A DNA stretch of 62,444 nt from CAYJFX01 sp964370315 (GCA_964370315.1 CAYJIS010000005.1:1-62444); one strand, 5' to 3'. Shown: positions 54,190 to 62,444, counted from the first letter of the stretch. A program made the numbers and translations. The notes: generated by a model not told the origin, from the sequence alone.

Positions 54190-55524
54190 ATGATAGTAAT
54201 GAAATTTGGCGGCTCATCAGTAGCTAATGCAGAACGTATTAAAAACATTGTTTCAATAATAAAGCTCTACGCAGAAAAAAAACCAATTGTGGTACTCTCT
54301 GCAATGGGTGATACAACGGACCATTTACTTGAAGCTGCAGACAATGCAGTGCTCGGAAATGTAGACATTTCACAAATTGAAAAACTTCACTACGACACGG
54401 CCAAAGAGCTCGGAATGAACGATGCTCAATTACAGGAAGTTAAAAGCCTCCTAGAAGAATTAAAAATACTTCTTACGGGTATTTCAATGCTTAAAGAACT
54501 CACAAAAAGAACCCGAGACTATCTTGTATCCTTTGGTGAAAGGCTTTCTGTACGCATTGCAGCGGCTTACATTGCAAAAGACGGAACTCCTTCTAAATTC
54601 TACGATGCTTGGGATGCAGGGTTTACCTCTAATTCAGACTTTATGTCTGCAGAGCTTTTAGAAAGCGTATGGGAAGATATTCCAAAAGCCTTTGAAAATT
54701 ATAAAAATGACACGCAAAAAGAAATCCCAATTGTAACTGGCTTTATAGCTAAAGATAAAAACGGCTATATTACAACACTTGGACGTGGGGGAAGCGACCT
54801 TACGGCAACAATGATAGGGGCTGCAATAAATGCTGAAGAAATCCAAACATGGAAAGATGTAGACGGAGTTTTAAGTGCCGACCCAAGAATTGTAAGCGAC
54901 GCAAAAACGGTAAAAAATATTACTTACCAAGAAGCAGCTGAGCTTGCATATTTTGGAGCGCAAATCTTACACCCTCGCTCAATGGCCCCATGTAGGAAAA
55001 CAGGCACTCCTGTCCGGGTAAAGAACTCTTATAATGTTCCATTTGAAGGCTCTGTAATTACTGAAAACAGAACCGCTGCACACCCTCCCGTGATTGCATT
55101 GACAAGTGTAAACAAGGTCACCGTTATTGATATTTCTTCTACGAGAATGCTTGGAGCATCTGGCTTTTTAGCACATATTTTTAATCTTTTTTTAAAATGG
55201 AATATCAGTATCGACGTAATTGCAACTAGTGAAGTTTCCGTTTCTCTCACTATAGACTCAAAAAATAATATAAAAGGCCTTATTGAGGACCTTTCAAGTG
55301 TTGCAGATATCAATGTTAAAAATGACAAAGCAATTATTACGGTAATATGTGATGCAGAAAACTCAAGTGGTATTATTGCTAAAGGTTTTGCTGCCCTTGA
55401 AAAAGAAGGTATTAATCCAGACATGATAAGTCAAGGAGCCTCGAAAGTAAACATAAGTCTTGTATGTGATAACACAGACACAGCAAAAGTAATGAATACA
55501 CTTCATAAAGCATATTTTAATTAA
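54190..55524 (+). CDS. lysC: Aspartate kinase
   Basis: 444 residues. First step of the aspartate pathway, phosphorylating aspartate. Kinase motif VMKFGGSSVANAERI at the start, FGERLSVRIAA, TLGRGGSDLTATMIGAA, and two ACT domains (about 300-444) for feedback inhibition. Heads a lysC-dapB-miaA-glycosyltransferase operon. Predicted leaderless, so control is likely to be allosteric or at transcription initiation. Confidence 0.95.
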   Translation: MIVMKFGGSSVANAERIKNIVSIIKLYAEKKPIVVLSAMGDTTDHLLEAADNAVLGNVDISQIEKLHYDTAKELGMNDAQLQEVKSLLEELKILLTGISMLKELTKRTRDYLVSFGERLSVRIAAAYIAKDGTPSKFYDAWDAGFTSNSDFMSAELLESVWEDIPKAFENYKNDTQKEIPIVTGFIAKDKNGYITTLGRGGSDLTATMIGAAINAEEIQTWKDVDGVLSADPRIVSDAKTVKNITYQEAAELAYFGAQILHPRSMAPCRKTGTPVRVKNSYNVPFEGSVITENRTAAHPPVIALTSVNKVTVIDISSTRMLGASGFLAHIFNLFLKWNISIDVIATSEVSVSLTIDSKNNIKGLIEDLSSVADINVKNDKAIITVICDAENSSGIIAKGFAALEKEGINPDMISQGASKVNISLVCDNTDTAKVMNTLHKAYFN

Positions 55525-55533
55525 GGAATACAC

Positions 55534-56310
55534 ATGAACATAGCATTGGTTGGCTACGGTAAAATGGGGCATATTATCGAAAGCATTGCAAAACAAAAAG
55601 GCCATTTCGTTGTTGCAACTATCGATAACTACGCACAAGATGCAACACATAAAGCTTCAAACAATGAAGAACTTGCAAATGCCATAAAAAGCGTAAACCC
55701 AGATGTGATTATTGAGTTCACCCATCCCACTAGCGTGTTAAGCAATATTAAAACTCTTTTACCACTTGGAATCCCTATAGTTGTGGGAACAACTGGATGG
55801 ACAAAACATTTAAATGAAGTTGAAAACCTTACAAAGGACCATAACACGGCACTCTTTTATTCTGCGAATTATTCTATTGGCGTAAACATGTTTTATAAAA
55901 TAGTAGAAGAGGCCTCAAAACTCATGTCAAACTATGAAGAATATGATGTGGCACTTTGGGAAGCCCACCACACTCAAAAAGCGGACTCCCCTTCTGGAAC
56001 GGCACTTGATCTAGCAAAAGCCGTTATGAGAGGAAACACAAAAAAAACAGAAACCGTTATAGATGCCTTTCATGAAAAACCGCAAGCACACCAACTGCAT
56101 GTTTCAAGTACGAGAGTTGGCTCAGTTCCTGGAACTCATAGCGTATTTTTTGACTCGACGGCAGACACAATCGAGCTTACTCATACGGCTCGAAACAGAG
56201 AAGGATTTGCACTTGGTGCAGTACTAGCTGCAGCTTGGCTATTTGAAGGTCTTGATAAAGAAAAGCTTTCTAAAGGAAAACTTTACACTATGAATGATAT
56301 GCTTGACTAA
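55534..56310 (+). CDS. dapB: 4-hydroxy-tetrahydrodipicolinate reductase
   Basis: 258 residues. Reduces 4-hydroxy-tetrahydrodipicolinate towards diaminopimelate/lysine. NAD(P)-binding GYGKMG near residue 7, catalytic EAHHTQKADSPSGTAL with the paired histidines and the lysine, and IELTHTARNREGFALGAV at the end. AAGGAA lies upstream. Together with lysC it supports lysine or cell-wall cross-link precursor synthesis; ornithine is common in spirochaete peptidoglycan, so the end product here is not certain. Confidence 0.93.
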   Translation: MNIALVGYGKMGHIIESIAKQKGHFVVATIDNYAQDATHKASNNEELANAIKSVNPDVIIEFTHPTSVLSNIKTLLPLGIPIVVGTTGWTKHLNEVENLTKDHNTALFYSANYSIGVNMFYKIVEEASKLMSNYEEYDVALWEAHHTQKADSPSGTALDLAKAVMRGNTKKTETVIDAFHEKPQAHQLHVSSTRVGSVPGTHSVFFDSTADTIELTHTARNREGFALGAVLAAAWLFEGLDKEKLSKGKLYTMNDMLD

Positions 56311-57275
56311 TGAATAAACCGTCTTTTCCATCTAAATATAACTGCCTCGTGGTTTTAGGCCCAACGGCGGTGGGAAAAACAGCTCTTGCAGTAAAACTTG
56401 CAGAACACTTTCACTCAGAAATACTATCAGCTGATTCAAGACAAGTGTATAAAGGTTTAAATATCGGATCTGGTAAAGATTTAAACGAATACACAGTTCC
56501 TTATCACTTAATTGATATTACAGATTTATCACACGAATATTCAGTATACGATTATCAAAGTGATTTCCACACCGCATTTAATGAAATTACACAAAGAAGT
56601 ATACTCCCCATTATAGCAGGGGGGACCGGCATGTACTTAGATGCAATTATACGTGGATATAATTTAATCAAGGTTCCAACTAACGAAGGTCTGCGCGAAA
56701 ACCTTTTAGGTAAATCAATGGAAGAGCTCGCAAAGATTCTTATTAATCTAAAAGCAAAAGTAGGAAAGACAGTACATAACGACACAGACCTAACAGAGCA
56801 TCATCGGCTACTCAGAGCTATCGAAATTGAAACTTTTGAGCAATCAGGTCAAGCAATTGAAAAGCAAAATATTAAAAATAAAGCAGAAATGAAACCACTC
56901 ATTATTGGGACAACCTTTCCACGAGACATACTTAGAGCAAATATAAAAAAACGCCTTTTATCACGCATTGAAGAGGGCATGATAGAAGAAGTTGCGTCCT
57001 TACATAAAGATTATTCATGGGAAAGGCTAGAGAGATTAGGCCTTGAATATCGTTTCATCTCAGAACTCTTACAAGGAAAAATTGGAAACAAGCAAGAAAT
57101 GATAGATAAACTTTACATAGCCATCGGGCAGTTTGCAAAACGACAAGAAACATGGTACCGTGGAATGGTTAAAAAAGGTGTTACAATTCATTGGCTTCCC
57201 CATGATGGTACAATACGAGATTGCGAAAAAAACACTCGTTATGAATACTCACTCAATATTATTCAAAAAGCATGA
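56310..57275 (+). CDS. miaA: tRNA dimethylallyltransferase
   Basis: 321 residues. Adds the isopentenyl group to A37 of tRNAs reading U-starting codons. P-loop LGPTAVGKT (about 16-24), ILSADSRQVYKGLNIGSGKD, IIAGGTGMYLDAII, and FAKRQETWYRG at the end. The start codon overlaps the dapB stop by 1 nt (TAATG), so translation is coupled. Confidence 0.95.
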   Translation: MNKPSFPSKYNCLVVLGPTAVGKTALAVKLAEHFHSEILSADSRQVYKGLNIGSGKDLNEYTVPYHLIDITDLSHEYSVYDYQSDFHTAFNEITQRSILPIIAGGTGMYLDAIIRGYNLIKVPTNEGLRENLLGKSMEELAKILINLKAKVGKTVHNDTDLTEHHRLLRAIEIETFEQSGQAIEKQNIKNKAEMKPLIIGTTFPRDILRANIKKRLLSRIEEGMIEEVASLHKDYSWERLERLGLEYRFISELLQGKIGNKQEMIDKLYIAIGQFAKRQETWYRGMVKKGVTIHWLPHDGTIRDCEKNTRYEYSLNIIQKA

Positions 57276-58501
57276 AAGACGTAATTTCAATTTATAATTC
57301 AAAGAACTCTTTTTTTGCAAAAAAAACAAATCTATTATCAACCGTAGACTATCTTATCCAAAAGATTGATATTGCTATTGTAATCCCTGCTTGCAATGAG
57401 AACCCAACACTTTTTGAAAGTCTTCATTCAATTAATAATTCATTTTTAAGTGCAACAACAGAAAACCAAACAATTCCTGTTGTTGGATACATAGTAGTTG
57501 TAAACAACAAAAAGTCCTCTTCAATCGAGGTAAAAGAAAACAACCGAGATTTAATACATAATCTTAACAATTTTTCTTTTTCAAATTGCCCCGTAATTAC
57601 TATTAATCTAACAAAGGATGGCAATGAAATCCCAGAAAAACAAGGTGTGGGATATGCCCGAAAATACGGAATGGATTTTGCCCTCCTTTGTAAGGCAACA
57701 ATTATTGCATGCATGGATGCAGACACACTCGTATGTGATAATTATGGCAAAGAGCTTGTTGCTTTTTATAATAAGTGTCTTTTAGCTAAAGAAGAAAAGA
57801 GCCCAATTCCTGTAGGCGCAGTTACTCACTTTGATCACCAAAAAAATGGTGATGCCCAAATTGAAAAAATCTCACGTGACTATGAAAAATATATGAGAAC
57901 CCATAGTACAAAATTAAAAGAAACAGGCACCCCTTTTTGGCTTTGGGCATTAGGGCCTACGATCGTTAGCTCAAGTTATGGATATGCAGGAAGCTCAGGA
58001 ATGAACAAAAGAATAGCAGGGGAAGACTTTTACTTTCTACAATCTCTTGTTAAACTCCACATCCAGCAAAAAAACAATGGTTTTTCAAAGGATGACATAA
58101 GAAAAGCTTTAGCTTTTCCAATCCTCGATTGCACGGTTTCACCTCAATCAAGATATTCAGATAGGGTACTTTTTGGTACAGGGAAAAAATTAATGGATGT
58201 AAAACACGGAAAAGATACTATCCAAAACTATGACAAAATATTATATGCGAACATTAAATCATTTTTAGATGCATTTGTAATCACGAAAGGAAATCCAGAA
58301 TTCTTACAAAAAAAAACAGCTATGGAACTTCCTGCAATTTACCAGTTTTTGAATAACGAAGATTTTTTTTCAATGTGGAAAGTTTTATACCGCCAAAACA
58401 AAGAAAGCGATAAGCGCATTTTCAGTGCTTTTCACTCTTGGTTTGACGGTTTAAAAATTTTAAGACTATTTCATGTCTTGAGTCAAACAAAAGATACCTA
58501 A
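57272..58501 (+). CDS. Family 2-like glycosyltransferase
   Basis: 409 residues, no membrane helix. Nucleotide-sugar fold with DIAIVIPACNENPTLFESL at about 32 and the DxD metal motif in ACMDADTLV; GVGYARKYGMDFALL is also GT2-like. The C-terminal 200 residues (including FPILDCTVSPQSRYSDRVLFGTG) are not placed in a known family. It may build a cell-surface glycan. Overlaps miaA by 4 nt (ATGA) and overlaps the convergent small gene by 4 bp. Confidence 0.75.
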   Translation: MKDVISIYNSKNSFFAKKTNLLSTVDYLIQKIDIAIVIPACNENPTLFESLHSINNSFLSATTENQTIPVVGYIVVVNNKKSSSIEVKENNRDLIHNLNNFSFSNCPVITINLTKDGNEIPEKQGVGYARKYGMDFALLCKATIIACMDADTLVCDNYGKELVAFYNKCLLAKEEKSPIPVGAVTHFDHQKNGDAQIEKISRDYEKYMRTHSTKLKETGTPFWLWALGPTIVSSSYGYAGSSGMNKRIAGEDFYFLQSLVKLHIQQKNNGFSKDDIRKALAFPILDCTVSPQSRYSDRVLFGTGKKLMDVKHGKDTIQNYDKILYANIKSFLDAFVITKGNPEFLQKKTAMELPAIYQFLNNEDFFSMWKVLYRQNKESDKRIFSAFHSWFDGLKILRLFHVLSQTKDT

Positions 58502-58713
58502 GCTACAACTGTTAACGACTGAACATCTTCTACTTTTGTAAGATAACCAGTGCGTAGACAACTTTCAAATAAATCTTTATCGATGAAATCAATTGTAACT
58601 TGATTATAGCCATCAAATTCTCTCGTAATTTTTACAACAAAACCATTTTCAGTTTCATTTTCAATAGTTAAATGATCACAAGGATTATGACTCTTAATAG
58701 AATAACAACTCAT
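58498..58713 (-). CDS. Small hypothetical protein with hairpin-rich leader
   Basis: 71 residues from ATG 58713, which has AAGGAGAA 4 nt upstream. Sequence begins MSCYSIKSHNPCDHL, has three cysteines (3, 12 and about 52), and ends SLTVVA. No family recognised; a two-layer beta-rich fold is suggested by FVVKITREFDGYNQVTIDFI. A second in-frame start with its own GGGAGA lies upstream (ATG 58830), giving a 110-residue form that begins MKKQHPCCFF; its extra part is encoded by the four hairpins, so the shorter protein is preferred. Confidence 0.6.
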   Translation of the reverse strand: MSCYSIKSHNPCDHLTIENETENGFVVKITREFDGYNQVTIDFIDKDLFESCLRTGYLTKVEDVQSLTVVA

Positions 58714-58731
58714 AGTTTTCTCCTTAGAACT

Positions 58732-58828
58732 CCACGTTAGTGGCGCAACAGGGATGTTGCGAATAGCAGTTTTAAAAGCAAGCCTTTTGAAACTGTAAAT
58801 GAAAAAACAGCATGGATGTTGTTTTTTC
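58732..58828 (-). repeat. Four tandem hairpins upstream of the small protein
   Basis: Stems (plus coordinates): 58732-58743 (4 bp, GTTA loop); 58744-58761 (7 bp perfect, GGGA loop); 58767-58795 (12 bp with one G-T pair, 5-nt loop); 58801-58828 (about 11 bp with one G-T pair). The second and fourth share the minus-strand core AACATCC-N-TG-Y-TG. Only 5 nt separate each of the last hairpins, so almost every base is in a stem. Confidence 0.75.
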
Positions 58829-58920
58829 ATTATATCTCCCAATTTTAAAGTTATTATGCAATAATTGCTATAATATATTATCGGGATATTAAAAAAACTT
58901 ATTAGAAAAATTATTTAATA

Positions 58921-58929
58921 TGTTATACT
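58921..58929 (+). promoter_or_regulatory. Leaderless-type promoter of tatD
   Basis: Extended -10 TGT-TATACT (58921-58929), 6 nt before the ATG at 58936. The -35 is weak and no Shine-Dalgarno is present. Confidence 0.5.
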
Positions 58930-58935
58930 ATTATT

Positions 58936-59685
58936 ATGATATACACAGATGCACACATACATATAACTCAGATTCCAAACTGGGAACCAATACTAGAAAA
59001 TGAAAAACCATCTCCCGTATGCGCTTGCGCTCATAGCCCACAAGAATGGCACAATCTAGCGAATCTTGCGCGAGACACACAAACGAAAATACTTGTCTCT
59101 TGTGGTATCCACCCACAAAACCCTAATACAGATTTTATTGAAAAATTAGAAACATATTTAAAAACTGAGAAATGTGATTGCATTGGAGAAGCTGGCTTTG
59201 ATCTCTTTACAAAAGAATATGCACAAAACCTTAAATCTCAAATAGAAGTTTGGAATGCTCAACTTGAGTTTTGTTTAACCTACAACCTTCCCCTCATAAT
59301 ACACTGCCGCCATGCATTAGATAAAATTTTTGCTGACAGCAAAAAACTTTCAAAAATATCAGCAGTAATTTTTCATTCTTTTCCAGGATCCCCACTTGAA
59401 GCACGCTCTTTATTAAACCGAAATATCAATGCATTTTTTTCGCTTGGAAAACCTCTTTTAAATCAAAATAAAAGGGCTATACGTTGTGCCTCAGAACTGC
59501 CTATTGAAGTATTACTTGCAGAAACAGATGCTCCCTACCAAACATTAAAAGGAGAAAAAGCAACCCCTGCAAGCGATATTATAAAAGTGTATAAAAAAAT
59601 TGCAGAGCTCCGAAACATACCACTGCTTGAAGCCTGCAACTCAATTGAAAAGAACTTTATAAAAGCATTTAATACTCTAAAATAA
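58936..59685 (+). CDS. TatD-family metal-dependent hydrolase
   Basis: 249 residues, TIM-barrel amidohydrolase superfamily. Metal ligands in HIH (residues 7 and 9), the glutamate in GEAGFD, IHCRHA, FHSFPG and AETDAPY. TatD proteins are 3'-5' exonucleases and related hydrolases. Convergent overlap of 17 bp with the EEP gene. Predicted leaderless. Confidence 0.88.
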   Translation: MIYTDAHIHITQIPNWEPILENEKPSPVCACAHSPQEWHNLANLARDTQTKILVSCGIHPQNPNTDFIEKLETYLKTEKCDCIGEAGFDLFTKEYAQNLKSQIEVWNAQLEFCLTYNLPLIIHCRHALDKIFADSKKLSKISAVIFHSFPGSPLEARSLLNRNINAFFSLGKPLLNQNKRAIRCASELPIEVLLAETDAPYQTLKGEKATPASDIIKVYKKIAELRNIPLLEACNSIEKNFIKAFNTLK

Positions 59686-60748
59686 CTTCCATTACAACAG
59701 GATTATGGTCTGAATATTGAAAACCACTATCTATAGTTTTTACTGTTTCTACACGTATATTGGGAGAAACAATAAAGCCATCAATTAAATAATACTGCCA
59801 AGAATCCTTTTGACCTTCATCAAAAGGCGCATGTAAGGAACGCGCTGTCGGAACTGAATCATCCGATACTATAGTCAAATTTCGCGCGCTAATTTTTTCT
59901 ATATCCATTACACCAGGCATCCAATAATCACCTTTGCGAGGGTATTTATTTGAGAGGGATTGATTAAAGTCTCCCCCTGCAATTACATAATTGCCCTTTT
60001 CATATTCGCTCATTATTATATCGATTAGCATATTTGTTTGGGCTTCTCGTCCTTCGCCATCATCATATGCTTCAAGATGCAAATTTATTAATACAAGCTC
60101 TTTTCCTGTACTTTTAAAAGGCAATCGAGTAACCAATAAACAGCGTTTCATATTTGCAGTACTAACAGGCCACGAAAAAGGTACAGGAAGTGAAATTCTC
60201 TGAGGGTTTTCTATATCATATATAGAATACGAACCTATACCAGCTTCTACCTTTCCTATAGGAGGAAGAGGGAAAGGAACATAAAAAACTTTAAAATTAT
60301 ATGCATAAGCAGAACCCATTCCGGTTTTTTCGCGTAAATATGCACGCTGGTCCATATTAAACGACCTCTTTGAGTCTTCATCAATTTCTTGAAATAGCCA
60401 AAAATCAACAGGATTTTTTTGTATTGTATCTACTATGCCCTCTAAGTTTTTTTCAACAATACTTATATCTTTAGGTTGTATAGAGGTACCACCATCCAAA
60501 AAGAAGTCTTGATCAGCACTTAAAGCTGCATACCCAATATTCCACGTAGCAACACGTATTGTTTGCTTATCAGTATATTTCTTTTGCAAGATATCATAAT
60601 TGTCAGATAATATTTTCCAAGACATGTAAGGAATATCTTCAACAGAGGCAGGGCGATACTCAGCTACTGTGTAAATACCTAGTAAAACAACAAGAATTAA
60701 CAAAAAGGTGGAAGCACCTAACAGTAAACGACGAATATTTTTTTTCAT
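59669..60748 (-). CDS. Membrane-anchored endonuclease/exonuclease/phosphatase protein
   Basis: 359 residues. One N-terminal membrane anchor (about 8-28), then an EEP domain: VATWNIGY, the LFQEIDED glutamate, INLHLEAYDDG, AGGDFNQSL and YSDHNPVV, giving the catalytic Asn, Glu, Asp-Asn and Asp-His set. The anchored extracytoplasmic location argues for a phosphodiesterase or nuclease acting outside the inner membrane, such as a lipid or sphingomyelin phosphodiesterase; substrate unknown. Start at 60748, 6 nt after a TATAAT. Confidence 0.85.
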   Translation of the reverse strand: MKKNIRRLLLGASTFLLILVVLLGIYTVAEYRPASVEDIPYMSWKILSDNYDILQKKYTDKQTIRVATWNIGYAALSADQDFFLDGGTSIQPKDISIVEKNLEGIVDTIQKNPVDFWLFQEIDEDSKRSFNMDQRAYLREKTGMGSAYAYNFKVFYVPFPLPPIGKVEAGIGSYSIYDIENPQRISLPVPFSWPVSTANMKRCLLVTRLPFKSTGKELVLINLHLEAYDDGEGREAQTNMLIDIIMSEYEKGNYVIAGGDFNQSLSNKYPRKGDYWMPGVMDIEKISARNLTIVSDDSVPTARSLHAPFDEGQKDSWQYYLIDGFIVSPNIRVETVKTIDSGFQYSDHNPVVMEVILEY

Positions 60749-60754
60749 TCCAAT

Positions 60755-60783
60755 ATTATAGCATATTCTTATAAAATAAGCAA
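60755..60783 (-). promoter_or_regulatory. Leaderless-type promoter of the EEP gene
   Basis: On the minus strand TTGCTT (60778-60783), 17 bp, extended -10 TGC-TATAAT (-10 at 60755-60760), then 6 nt to the ATG. Confidence 0.7.
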
Positions 60784-60790
60784 ATAACAT

Positions 60791-60819
60791 TTGACAAGAT
60801 GCCTCTTATGTGGTATCTT
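60791..60819 (+). promoter_or_regulatory. rny promoter
   Basis: TTGACA (60791-60796), 17 bp, TATCTT (60814-60819). It lies back-to-back with the EEP promoter, 7 bp apart. The leader of about 25 nt holds TGGAGGAA. Confidence 0.5.
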
Positions 60820-60851
60820 TAAAATGAATTAATCTATATTTGGAGGAAAAT

Positions 60852-62384
60852 ATGAATAATCTAGTGTTGATTATCATTCTCCCACTTGTTGGAATAATTC
60901 TTGGATGGACTATTCGCTGGCTTTATGCCAGATTTCAATTATCTGCCTCTGAACAATTGGCAGAACGTGTAAAAAAAGATGCTATAAAAGAAGCTGAGGC
61001 ACAAAAAAAAGAAATTTTATTAGAAGCGAAAGAACAACTTATTCGAGAGCGCAATCAACAAGAACGAGAAAATCGCGAATGGCGAGCTGAATTGCAACGC
61101 ATGGAGCGAAAAAACACACAAAAAGAAGAAGCCTTGGAAAATAGAGCTCAAGGTTATGAAAAGCTCGAACAAAAATTTGCTGAAAGAGAACAAGGACTTG
61201 AAAAGAAAGAAGAACTTCTTTCAAAAGAAGAAGAACGCTACAGAAGAGAACTTGAGAGAATTTCAGGCTTAACAGCAGCAGAAGCAAAAAATCTCATTAT
61301 TGCTAACCTAGAAAATGAAGCAAAAAGAGATGCACAAGCTTTGTTAAACAAAATAGAACAAGAAGCACAAGTTGCCTATGACAAAAAAGCTCGTGAACTT
61401 CTTATTGCAACAATTCAACGAATTGCAACAGAGGTAACAGGCGACATTACTGTCACAACTGTTTCTCTTCCTAGTGATGAAATGAAAGGAAGAATTATTG
61501 GGCGAGAAGGCCGAAACATTCGAGCTCTTGAAACACTTACAGGTGTTGATGTTATCATTGATGACACCCCTGAAGCAGTTGTTATATCATGCTTTGACCC
61601 TGTTCGAAAAGAAATTGCAAAAACTTCCCTAGAGCGTCTCATTGTGGATGGAAGAATACACCCAGCGAGAATTGAAGAAATTGTTCAAAAAGTAACACAT
61701 GAAACACAGCAAAAGATTTATGAAGAAGGTGAAAAAGTTTTATTTGACCTAGGTATTCATAACATGAGCCAAGATGGTGTTAGAGCTCTTGGCCGCTTAT
61801 ACTTTAGAACCAGTTATGGTCAAAACGTTCTTCACCACTCAAAAGAAGTAGCTATAGTTGCTAGCGTTATCGCTGCAGAAGTAGGTCTCGATAAAGAGTT
61901 GGCAAAAAGAGCTGCTCTTTTGCATGACATTGGTAAGGGAGCTGAAACAGATTCTGATCAAAACCATGCAGAAGTTGGTATGGAAATGGCAAGAAAAATG
62001 GGTGAAGACCCTCGCATTGTAAATGCCATTGGCGCTCACCACAATGATATTGAACAAGAAACTATCGAAGCTGTAGTTGTTCAAATAGCAGATGCCATTT
62101 CTGCGGCTCGACCTGGCGCAAGAAGAGAAACAATGGACAACTATGTAAAACGTCTTGAGAATTTAGAAAACATTGCAGAGTCGTTTGAAGGTGTTGAAAA
62201 AGCTTTTGCAATTCAAGCAGGACGAGAACTTCGAGTCCTTGTAAACTCAGAAAAAATACCTGATGGTGATGTAAAAGAGGTTGCTAGAAGCATAGCTAAA
62301 CAAATCGAAACGGATCTTCAATATCCAGGACGAATTAAAATAACAATGATTCGAGAAACCCGAATTGTTGAATATGCTAGATAG
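60852..62384 (+). CDS. rny: Ribonuclease Y
   Basis: 510 residues. N-terminal membrane helix (about 3-24), long charged coiled coil (to about 200), KH domain with GRIIGREGRNIR (about 213), and HD domain with H358-D359 (LLHDIGKG). Membrane-bound endoribonuclease that starts mRNA decay in bacteria without RNase E. ATG 60852 is 6 nt after TGGAGGA; a TTG at 60840 is part of that leader. Confidence 0.96.
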   Translation: MNNLVLIIILPLVGIILGWTIRWLYARFQLSASEQLAERVKKDAIKEAEAQKKEILLEAKEQLIRERNQQERENREWRAELQRMERKNTQKEEALENRAQGYEKLEQKFAEREQGLEKKEELLSKEEERYRRELERISGLTAAEAKNLIIANLENEAKRDAQALLNKIEQEAQVAYDKKARELLIATIQRIATEVTGDITVTTVSLPSDEMKGRIIGREGRNIRALETLTGVDVIIDDTPEAVVISCFDPVRKEIAKTSLERLIVDGRIHPARIEEIVQKVTHETQQKIYEEGEKVLFDLGIHNMSQDGVRALGRLYFRTSYGQNVLHHSKEVAIVASVIAAEVGLDKELAKRAALLHDIGKGAETDSDQNHAEVGMEMARKMGEDPRIVNAIGAHHNDIEQETIEAVVVQIADAISAARPGARRETMDNYVKRLENLENIAESFEGVEKAFAIQAGRELRVLVNSEKIPDGDVKEVARSIAKQIETDLQYPGRIKITMIRETRIVEYAR

Positions 62385-62388
62385 TGTC

Positions 62389-62424
62389 AAAAAAAAGTTC
62401 CCATCCAAAGGGAACTTTTTTTTA
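62389..62424 (+). terminator. rny terminator
   Basis: AAAAAAGTTCCC pairs with GGGAACTTTTTT around a 7-nt loop, ending in a T run. The last 20 bp of the window show no feature. Confidence 0.8.
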
Positions 62425-62444
62425 ATTTAATGATCAGGATACGT

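Noticed and set aside
58714..58842. 110-residue long form of the small protein from ATG 58830
   Set aside because: The extra N-terminal part is entirely encoded by hairpin arms, so its composition follows the repeats. It has a plausible ribosome binding site, so it is kept as an alternative only.
14..62444. tRNA, rRNA, CRISPR or transposase content
   Set aside because: Intergenic regions were read for cloverleaf ends, CCA tails and regularly spaced repeats, and for IS-type terminal repeats; none was found. A tRNAscan or Infernal run would be needed to exclude short RNAs.

Overview
The window looks like a low-GC chromosome segment from an anaerobic, Treponema-like spirochaete. The support is a UPF0164-type outer-membrane protein, a DUF4912 gene next to a GH57 gene, a TPR periplasmic protein coupled to a multi-domain SpoIIE-type phosphatase, RNase Y, a 500-residue GuaB, and oxygen/NO-defence flavoproteins. 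The species is not determined. No rRNA, tRNA, CRISPR array, transposase or prophage gene was found.

Layout. 0-18 kb is mostly housekeeping and envelope: mnmA; a two-gene envelope operon (beta-propeller protein plus degenerate LytM protein); cdd; an HTH-EIIA fusion regulator; a transglutaminase-like exported protein; an RluA-type pseudouridine synthase; DUF4912-GH57; a UPF0164 protein; and the TPR/SpoIIE operon. 18-42 kb looks accessory, with genes reminiscent of anaerobic Firmicutes: acetyltransferase plus zinc-ribbon membrane protein, D-2-hydroxyacid dehydrogenase, diguanylate cyclase, a split Ada/Ogt alkylation operon, DUF1848, a two-part YeeE/YedE sulfur transporter with a cysteine-rich Crp/Fnr regulator, YbaK deacylase, oppABCDF, a two-component/PepSY operon, psuK-psuG, a methyltransferase, a flavodoxin and FprA. 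42-62 kb returns to core genes: ychJ-rlmB-TSUP, an HlyIII protein, guaB, an outer-membrane protein, a GntR regulator facing a sugar ABC operon with two tandem binding proteins, lysC-dapB-miaA-glycosyltransferase, a small protein with a hairpin-rich leader, tatD, an EEP phosphatase and rny.

The most unusual signal is in gene starts rather than gene content. At least eight transcription-unit-leading genes (rluA-like, UPF0164, ychJ, guaB, gntR, lysC, tatD, EEP) lack a Shine-Dalgarno sequence and have a -10 hexamer ending only 5-7 nt before the ATG, usually with a -35 hexamer exactly 17 nt further upstream. This predicts leaderless mRNAs. Other genes here have normal leaders with strong Shine-Dalgarno sequences, so two initiation modes appear to coexist. 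The same leaderless geometry marks a 25-codon leader ORF at 10204 that ends at the ribosome binding site of the 1,015-residue TPR protein, whose best-placed start codon is AUU.

Other notable points are a chain of four hairpins at 58732-58828, response-regulator direct repeats with 11-bp phasing at two promoters of one two-component locus, a GH57 homologue without its nucleophile, an MnmA with a rearranged cysteine pattern, and two sugar-binding-protein genes whose 5' ends share a perfect 97-bp repeat. Promoter, operator and terminator calls were made by eye and are predictions.
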